Source: Spirochaetota bacterium
Lineage (GTDB): Bacteria > Spirochaetota > UBA12135 > COTS27 > JAFLEE01
Direction of reading: 5' to 3'
Assembly (NCBI GenBank): GCA_017302015.1
Contig: JAFLEE010000061.1
Span: 1 to 32,080, forward strand
DNA: 32,080 nucleotides
Both the position numbers and the translations under genes were made by a program. Under the pieces are notes generated by a model. It searched no databases and had not been told where the DNA came from. It worked only from the letters and a program-made list of their open reading frames with translations. Position 1 is the stretch's first letter; every line of letters starts with the position of its first letter. This document shows, in pieces, positions 27,376 to 32,080 of this stretch.

Positions 27376-27417
27376 ATGGCGTTGGTCCACAAGGGGTTCG
27401 TTCATGAACGGAAATAA
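27376..27417 (+). CDS. Possible 13-residue leader peptide overlapping the hydrolase start
   Basis: GAGGAG (27361-27366) lies 9 nt before an ATG that opens a 13-codon frame (MALVHKGFVHERK) ending TAA at 27417, 11 nt inside the hydrolase gene. The hydrolase has its own AAGGGG inside this frame. Ribosomes translating the leader would cross the hydrolase start, so the two could be coupled. It may also be chance. Confidence 0.25.
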   Translation: MALVHKGFVHERK

Positions 27418-28915
27418 AATTGCGCTTCTCATAGTCTCCGCGTGGTCCGCGGTTTGGGCATACGGATCGGGTCTTCCTTCGTACACCGCGGATAAAAACG
27501 GGTTGATCACCCTAGGCGCGACCCAGATGGGGCTCGTGCTCAGCGAGACGGGGAATAAGCCCACCATGCAAGACGGCAAGTCCGTCAAATTGGAGGGGGC
27601 CGCTCCGGCGGAAAAAGACGGCGTTCTGGTTTTCAAGGGCCTCTTCACCGTTGGCGCCTCCAAAAAGGCGTTCGCGTTCACCCAAACTTTGCGCAAGGGC
27701 GAGGATTCCCTCGAACTCGAATATCGAGTCGATGGGTTGGGCGCCGAAATCATCGATGCCCGAATCGCTTTCCGCCTCCCGGGGAAGGATTTCGAGGGCA
27801 AGGGCCTCGCCGTCAACGGGAGTCCGATGGCCCTCCCCCTTGAGCCGGATACCTTCATGATGGTGCCCGACCAGGAGATGAAAGCCCTCGCCCTCCCCTC
27901 CAAGGGAGGCGACCTTCTCATTACCGCCGATAAGCCCTATATGGCGTTCATCCAAGATCGCCGTAAAATGGGGAACGACTGGTTCGAGGTGCGTATCCAA
28001 TTGCGACGGGAGGGCGCCACGGCCTCGGGGAAAATAGCCCTCAAATCGATCCCCACGGGTAGCGCGGTCGTGGATAAGGGCCCGGTGGGGCCTCCGGTTT
28101 GGCAGCGTTTCGCCAAAATTTCGGTGCAAAAAGATATCCCCTATCTCGGTCCCGAGCGTAAGGAAACCCTAGATCTCTACCTCCCGGAGACGTCCCTTTC
28201 AAGCGATCGGTTTCCGGTCGTCATGGTCATCCATGGCGGGGGCTGGGCCGGTGGCGACAAGGCCGACGCTCGGGAGAAACAGATCGGGGAGACCTTGGCC
28301 CACGCCGGTTTCGTGGCGGCGAGCGTGAATTATCTCCTCGCGACCAAGGACCTCCCCTCCTGGCCGACGAATATCCATGACGTGAAGACGGCCATCAAAT
28401 ACCTGCGGGCCAACGCCGCGCGGTATAAGATCGCCCCCGATTATTTCGGCGCCATCGGGGGGTCCGCGGGGGGCCACCTTTCCATGCTCATGGGATGGAC
28501 CGGGGACGATCCCCGTCTCGAGCCGAACGCGTTCCCGGGGGTTTCCACGCGCATCCATGCGGTGGTCGACCTCTATGGCGTGCCCGATATCCGCCTGCCC
28601 CTCTCCAAGGGCACCCGGGCTTGCGGCGAAGGGTGGATCGGCGGGAAGGCCGCGGACCAGGCGCCGCTTTTCGAACTCCTCTCCCCCATCAGCCACCTCA
28701 CCAACGACAGCGCCCCGGTCCTCATCCTCCACGGCACGGCGGATACCACGGTGCCCATCGCCCAAACGGAGGCCCTGGTGAAGGCGCTCGAAGCGAAGCG
28801 CGCGCGCTACCAATATAAGGTCGTTTCCGACGCTCCCCACACGTTCTTGATCTCCTCCAAGTACGGGGATTTCCGCGAACTCATCGTCAATTTTTTCCGG
28901 GAAAATCTGCGCTAA
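27404..28915 (+). CDS. Secreted alpha/beta hydrolase (BD-FAE/carboxylesterase-like) with an N-terminal beta domain
   Basis: The 503-residue protein has a signal peptide (1-20, ALLIVSAWSAVWA). A beta-rich domain of unknown type spans about 25-225. The catalytic domain starts at about 238. Its oxyanion motif is HGGGW (277-281), the nucleophile is S354 in GGSAGG, the acid is D447 in HGTADTTVP and the base is H479 in DAPHTF. This is the layout of BD-FAE-type feruloyl/acetyl esterases and related lipases. It probably removes ester side groups from a polysaccharide or other extracellular ester. AAGGGG (27391-27396) sits 7 nt before the ATG. Upstream are a LacI-type operator and a possible leader frame, suggesting carbon-source control. 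The N-terminal half is unusual for this family and may bind carbohydrate. Confidence 0.85.
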   Translation: MNGNKIALLIVSAWSAVWAYGSGLPSYTADKNGLITLGATQMGLVLSETGNKPTMQDGKSVKLEGAAPAEKDGVLVFKGLFTVGASKKAFAFTQTLRKGEDSLELEYRVDGLGAEIIDARIAFRLPGKDFEGKGLAVNGSPMALPLEPDTFMMVPDQEMKALALPSKGGDLLITADKPYMAFIQDRRKMGNDWFEVRIQLRREGATASGKIALKSIPTGSAVVDKGPVGPPVWQRFAKISVQKDIPYLGPERKETLDLYLPETSLSSDRFPVVMVIHGGGWAGGDKADAREKQIGETLAHAGFVAASVNYLLATKDLPSWPTNIHDVKTAIKYLRANAARYKIAPDYFGAIGGSAGGHLSMLMGWTGDDPRLEPNAFPGVSTRIHAVVDLYGVPDIRLPLSKGTRACGEGWIGGKAADQAPLFELLSPISHLTNDSAPVLILHGTADTTVPIAQTEALVKALEAKRARYQYKVVSDAPHTFLISSKYGDFRELIVNFFRENLR

Positions 28916-28957
28916 TCCCCGGGGGGGATCCGCGCCAGACGACGGGCGGCCGCGGCG

Positions 28958-30007
28958 TCAGCGGATGTTGGAGAGGAGTTTCCCGATCTCTTCAACCTCG
29001 TCGACCTTGAGCACCGGGTAGAGCGGGACGCAGAGCGTCTTGAGGAACGCGCGCCGCGCGTTGGGGAAGGATTCATCGGTCAGCCCCGCGTATTCGAACA
29101 GGGGCTTCGGCCAAGGATCGGCGACGCCGATGCGGTACTTCTTGAAGAGTTCCTTGATGGTGGCGCGCGGGGAGGAAAATTGGACGGGGAACCGGGACCA
29201 ATTGGGCTCGACGCTCTCTTCGACCTCGAAGATGCGGTTGACGCCCCGCGAGAGCGCGTCGCGGTAGAAGGCGGCCATTTTCTTCCGTTTGTCGAGGAAT
29301 TTCGGGAGGAGGGAGAGTTCGCTGACGCCCATGGCCGATTGCAGATCGCTGAGCGCCAAGTCGATGCGGCCGGCGATCTCTTCCTTCAGGCGGTAGGCGC
29401 GCCGGTCGTTGATGCGGTCGTGGTCCGTCTTCTTGCGGCAGAGCACCATGCCGCCCTCGCCGGTGGTGATGACGCTTTCGGTGTCCAATGAAAAGACGCT
29501 GAAATTTCCGCGGAGGCCCGGGTTGACGCCGCTGCGGGTGCTTCCGAGGGCGTGGGTGCAGTCTTCGATGAGCGCGATGGGGGAGTCTTTCAGGAAATCC
29601 TCGGGGATCGCGAGGGGGAAACCGAAGGTATGGCTGACGATGACCGCGCGGGTGTTCTCCCCCACGAGGGGCGGCACGAGGGAGAGGTCCATCCCGTAGC
29701 TGCCCTCCTTGAGGTCGGCGAAACGCGGGGTCGCGCCGAAGAGGGAGAGGATCTCGAGGAGGAGCGGTTCGCCATAGGCGGGGAGGATCACCTCGTCGCC
29801 GGGCTTGAGATCGAGGTGCTTGAAGACCAGGAAGAAGGCCGCGCCGGCGGAATGGACGGCTAGGGCGTGAGGCATGCCCACGGCCGCCGCGAACTGGTGC
29901 TCGAACCTCTTGGTCAGTTCGCCGTACTCCACCTGGTCGCTGAGCATCGCCTCGAGGACGTGGACGAGGTCCTTCTTCGAGATGGTCGGCCGGGAATAGG
30001 GGATCAT
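28958..30007 (-). CDS. DegT/DnrJ/EryC1/StrS-fold protein lacking the PLP lysine
   Basis: The 349-residue protein has the fold-type I architecture of sugar aminotransferases: GELTKRFEHQFAAAVG, then VHSAGAAFFLVFKHLDLKPGDEVILP, IEDCTHALGS (E148, D149 for the PLP ring nitrogen) and ITTGEGGMVLCR. At the position of the Schiff-base lysine, usually in a SEK-T or ATK-N context directly before ITTGEGG, it has Ser178 (FSLDTESVITTGEGG). A normal transaminase reaction is therefore not expected. It could be a PLP-dependent dehydratase-like relative, a PLP-free regulatory paralogue or an inactive subunit. ATG 30005-30007 overlaps the mtnA stop (ATGA), so it is co-translated with mtnA. The longer frame extending upstream into mtnA is not real. 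Confidence 0.8.
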   Translation of the reverse strand: MIPYSRPTISKKDLVHVLEAMLSDQVEYGELTKRFEHQFAAAVGMPHALAVHSAGAAFFLVFKHLDLKPGDEVILPAYGEPLLLEILSLFGATPRFADLKEGSYGMDLSLVPPLVGENTRAVIVSHTFGFPLAIPEDFLKDSPIALIEDCTHALGSTRSGVNPGLRGNFSVFSLDTESVITTGEGGMVLCRKKTDHDRINDRRAYRLKEEIAGRIDLALSDLQSAMGVSELSLLPKFLDKRKKMAAFYRDALSRGVNRIFEVEESVEPNWSRFPVQFSSPRATIKELFKKYRIGVADPWPKPLFEYAGLTDESFPNARRAFLKTLCVPLYPVLKVDEVEEIGKLLSNIR

Positions 30008-31098
30008 GGGCGGGCCCCGCGTCCATGGCGGGCGGCGGGGGCCGAGGCCGCGAGGAAGGCCTTTACTTTTTTCGCGTTCGGGGAGGCGATGAGACCGCGC
30101 TCGGTGATGAGGGCCCGGATGAGGGGGGCCGGCACGACGTCGAAGGCGGGATTGTAGACGCGCGTGCCCTTGGGGGCCGAGGGCACGCCGTGGAAGGAGA
30201 GGACCTCTTCGGGCTTGCGCTCTTCGATGGGGATCTGGGCGCCCGTGCGGGTGTTCGCGTCGAAGGTGGAATAGGGCGCGGCGATATAGAAAGGGATCCG
30301 GTGGAAATGCGCCAGGACGGCGACCCCGTAGGTGCCGATCTTGTTGGCGGCGTCCCCGTTGAGGGCGATGCGGTCGGCGCCGGTGATGGCCTTGGTGATG
30401 CGGCCCTGCTTCATGAGCATCGCCGCCATATTGTCGCAGATCAGCACGTGGGGGATGCCCCATCGCTTCAATTCCCAAGTGGTGAGGCGCGCGCCTTGGA
30501 GGAGGGGGCGGGTTTCATCGACGTACACGGTGAACTTGCGCCCGGCTTCCTTGGCGCGGTAGAGCACGGAAAGGGCGGAGCCCATGCCCGCGGTGGCGAG
30601 CCCGCCGGCATTGCAATGGGTGAGGACGCCGTCCCCGTCCTTGATGAGGCCGTGCCCGGCTTCGGCCAGCCGCATCCCGATGGAAAGATCCTCCTCGAGG
30701 ATGGCCTGGGCGTTCTTTTCCAGGCAATGGATAATCGGGGCGGCCGGGCCGGGCCGAAGGAGGCCAGCCTTCCGCAGGGCGGCGAATTGGTGGTCGACGG
30801 CCCACATGAGGTTCACCGCCGTCGGCCGGGCCTCGTGGATCGCCTGGGAGGCCTTGAGGAAGGCGGCGAGGGTGGCGGGCGTGGCGGTTTTTCCCAGAAT
30901 TTGCCGTGCGGCGATGGCGACCCCGAAGGCGCCGGCGATGCCGATGGCCGGGGCGCCCCGGATCTGGAGGGCCTGGATGGTCGAAACGACCTCCTGCCAA
31001 CGCCTGATTTTCAGGGTCACCTCGGCCTGAGGGAGGCGTTTTTGGTCGAGGAAACGCAGTTCTCCGGAGGAAAATGCGAGGGTTTTGGAGAATTTCAT
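30004..31098 (-). CDS. mtnA: S-methyl-5-thioribose-1-phosphate isomerase
   Basis: The 364-residue protein converts 5-methylthioribose 1-phosphate to 5-methylthioribulose 1-phosphate in the methionine salvage pathway. It has the eIF2B-like fold with RGAPAIGIAGAFGVA (phosphate site), RPTAVNLMWAVD, the catalytic Cys in THCNAGGLATAG, VDETRPLLQGARLTTWEL, and the catalytic Asp in TGADRIALNGDAANKIGTY. The C-terminal YNPAFDVVPAPLIRALITERG is standard. This pattern distinguishes it from the eIF2B subunits and ribose-1,5-bisphosphate isomerase. The start ATG 31096-31098 has only a weak GGA upstream. A promoter is proposed at 31161-31189. The downstream DegT-fold gene is coupled; no other mtn gene is visible. 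Confidence 0.95.
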   Translation of the reverse strand: MKFSKTLAFSSGELRFLDQKRLPQAEVTLKIRRWQEVVSTIQALQIRGAPAIGIAGAFGVAIAARQILGKTATPATLAAFLKASQAIHEARPTAVNLMWAVDHQFAALRKAGLLRPGPAAPIIHCLEKNAQAILEEDLSIGMRLAEAGHGLIKDGDGVLTHCNAGGLATAGMGSALSVLYRAKEAGRKFTVYVDETRPLLQGARLTTWELKRWGIPHVLICDNMAAMLMKQGRITKAITGADRIALNGDAANKIGTYGVAVLAHFHRIPFYIAAPYSTFDANTRTGAQIPIEERKPEEVLSFHGVPSAPKGTRVYNPAFDVVPAPLIRALITERGLIASPNAKKVKAFLAASAPAARHGRGARP

Positions 31099-31160
31099 GG
31101 GGCCATCCGGGGGGGAAATCGCGCCGAAAATCGGGCCACGGGGCCGAACGGGCGCCGCCC

Positions 31161-31189
31161 ATCTTAAAATGGCTTATCCTCCATCACAA
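31161..31189 (-). promoter_or_regulatory. Probable promoter of mtnA and the DegT-fold gene
   Basis: On the minus strand, TTGTGA (31184-31189) and TAAGAT (31161-31166) are 17 nt apart, each matching 4 of 6 consensus bases. The leader would be about 56 nt. Confidence 0.4.
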
Positions 31190-31206
31190 CGGTGCGGGGA
31201 GGATGC

Positions 31207-31235
31207 TTGAATAGTTTGAAATCAGGGACGAAAAT
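31207..31235 (+). promoter_or_regulatory. Probable promoter of the STAS-domain gene
   Basis: TTGAAT (31207-31212) and GAAAAT (31230-31235) are 17 nt apart; AAAATA one base on is an alternative -10. GGGGG (31241-31245) then serves as the ribosome site, which would leave a very short leader. Confidence 0.35.
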
Positions 31236-31252
31236 ACAACGGGGGAACGCCT

Positions 31253-31570
31253 ATGCCCGTCATTGACCATTCCGATCCAGACGTGATCCGCATCCAAGTG
31301 CAGGAAAAAAGCCTCCAGGGCGAGGCCTCCGTGGATCTTAAGATCCTCTGCAAAGAGCGGCTAGCCGAGAAGGTGCGCGATATCCACTTCGATATGGCCG
31401 ACGTGAAATATATGGACAGCGCCTCCATCGGAACCCTCCTTTTCATCATCCAACTCCTCAAGAAAGAGCAGAAAAAAGTCACCCTCGACGCGGCGAGCCC
31501 CGAACTCTGCCAATTATTCCGCTCCCTGCTCCTCGACCAATTCCTGGTCCTCCCCGAGGCGACCGCCTAA
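31253..31570 (+). CDS. STAS-domain anti-sigma factor antagonist-like protein
   Basis: The 105-residue single STAS domain is of SpoIIAA/RsbV type. The conserved loop VKYMDSASIGTLLFIIQLL carries the DS-x-S motif, where a Ser is phosphorylated by a partner kinase in known systems. The rest (LAEKVRDIHFDMADV, then KKVTLDAASPELCQLFRSL) fits. It probably takes part in partner switching that controls a sigma factor or envelope process. No RsbW-type kinase or PP2C phosphatase gene is within the window, so its partners are elsewhere. The ATG has GGGGGAA 6-7 nt upstream. It ends convergently, 6 nt from trmB. Confidence 0.85.
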   Translation: MPVIDHSDPDVIRIQVQEKSLQGEASVDLKILCKERLAEKVRDIHFDMADVKYMDSASIGTLLFIIQLLKKEQKKVTLDAASPELCQLFRSLLLDQFLVLPEATA

Positions 31571-31576
31571 GGCAGC

Positions 31577-32080
31577 CTAGGCCCTGAGGCGGTGCACGGT
31601 GTAATAGACGCCGCGCCCCATCGCCCGGCCCTTTTTCTCGTAATTGCTGGCGCATTGGTAGACGGGAAGGGGGGGCTCCTCCCGGCGGTCCCGGTTCATC
31701 CATTCGAGGCGGACCGATTCGCCGAAGACCTCCGCGTGCTCCTCGTGGAGGGGCAGGATATCGGTGGCGGTGACGAGCAGGCCGGAGGGCTTTAGGGCCT
31801 TCTCCACCCTGGGAACGAGCGGCGCTTGGACGACCCGGCGCTTCTGGTGGCGGTTCTTGGGCCACGGGTCGGGAAAATTGACCATGATGAGGTCGAAACG
31901 GGCGTCCTGGCAATCGAAGTCGATGAAATCTTCGAGCTTCCCCAGGTAGACGAGGGCGTTCTCCAGGCCCGCCTGGCCGACGAGGCGCGCGGCGCGCTCG
32001 GCGACGGGCTTGGCGTGGTCGACGCCGACGTAGCGGGCCTCGGGCTCCAGCGCGGCCATGCGCGCGAGGAAATCGCCCAT
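31577..32080 (-). CDS. trmB: tRNA (guanine-N7-)-methyltransferase TrmB, N-terminus beyond the window
   Basis: The visible 167 residues cover most of the SAM-dependent Rossmann fold that makes m7G46 in tRNA. YVGVDHAKP is the acidic SAM-ribose strand, and FDLIMVNFPDPWPKNRHQKRRVV is the diagnostic TrmB core with the catalytic Asp. SNYEKKGRAMG is the C-terminal tRNA/SAM signature. The first visible codon is ATG, but it falls inside the usual glycine-rich loop (G-x-G-x-GDFL), so the true start, 30 or more codons upstream, lies past the right edge. The end is complete (HRLRA). Confidence 0.92.
   Translation of the reverse strand: MGDFLARMAALEPEARYVGVDHAKPVAERAARLVGQAGLENALVYLGKLEDFIDFDCQDARFDLIMVNFPDPWPKNRHQKRRVVQAPLVPRVEKALKPSGLLVTATDILPLHEEHAEVFGESVRLEWMNRDRREEPPLPVYQCASNYEKKGRAMGRGVYYTVHRLRA

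Noticed and set aside
28958-30478. A 506-codon version of the DegT-fold gene reaching into mtnA
   Set aside because: The extra N-terminus is Arg/His/Pro-rich out-of-phase mtnA sequence. The ATG at 30005-30007 begins the typical MIPYSRP start.

Overview
The window is GC-rich (mid-60s % by eye) chromosomal DNA from a Gram-negative (diderm) bacterium. The diderm call rests on an outer-membrane-type beta-barrel protein, two lipoprotein-like signal sequences and a probable lipid A gene pair. Coding density is high, many starts overlap the preceding stop (ATGA or TAGTG), and CTC is a favoured Leu codon. I cannot fix the phylum from the sequence alone; a deep-branching lineage such as the FCB/Fibrobacterota area is a guess. 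No phage, insertion sequence, CRISPR array or defence island is visible. Most genes are housekeeping or envelope functions.

Layout: (1) 1-448, minus, a partial reading frame that joins a signal peptide to a Uma2-type nuclease fold and looks like an artificial or recent join. (2) 570-643, a tRNA-Arg with the anticodon GCG, which is unusual in bacteria. (3) 670-4669, plus: LysM/M23 peptidase, CtBP-like 2-hydroxyacid dehydrogenase, a terminator, 7Fe ferredoxin, AI-2E-family permease, and a small five-helix membrane protein. (4) 4729-5979, minus: MgtC/DUF4010 membrane protein. (5) 6184-7662, plus: DUF6249-like membrane protein, ECF sigma factor and a probable membrane anti-sigma partner. (6) 7675-9296, minus: Gfo/Idh/MocA oxidoreductase of the lipid A-associated type, coupled to a DUF374 acyltransferase. 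(7) 9432-14338, plus: hexose-6-phosphate mutarotase, FecR-domain protein, an unknown membrane protein, Der and PlsY, every junction overlapping or abutting. (8) 14356-20638: grpE-dnaK-dnaJ (minus) diverging from ftsH-fmdB (plus), with the two back-to-back -35 boxes forming one perfect palindrome. (9) 20639-21206: the only long non-coding stretch, apparently decayed sequence plus the ppdK promoter. (10) 21207-25274: pyruvate phosphate dikinase with a strong terminator, then a second Gfo/Idh/MocA oxidoreductase. (11) 25392-28915: lipoprotein, beta-barrel protein, a LacI-type operator, and a secreted alpha/beta hydrolase. (12) 28958-31098, minus: mtnA coupled to a DegT-fold protein that has lost its PLP lysine. 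(13) STAS-domain antagonist (plus) and trmB (minus, running off the window).

Themes: the chaperones GrpE/DnaK/DnaJ and the quality-control protease FtsH share one control region. Several minus-strand genes (4729-5979, 8319-9296, 25392-25778) have a -10 box only 6-8 nt from the start codon and no Shine-Dalgarno, which suggests leaderless mRNAs. I found no clear new multi-gene system. The best leads are the tRNA-Arg(GCG), the lysine-less DegT protein tied to mtnA, the palindromic heat-shock divergent promoter, the leaderless starts and the chimeric Uma2 frame at the left edge.
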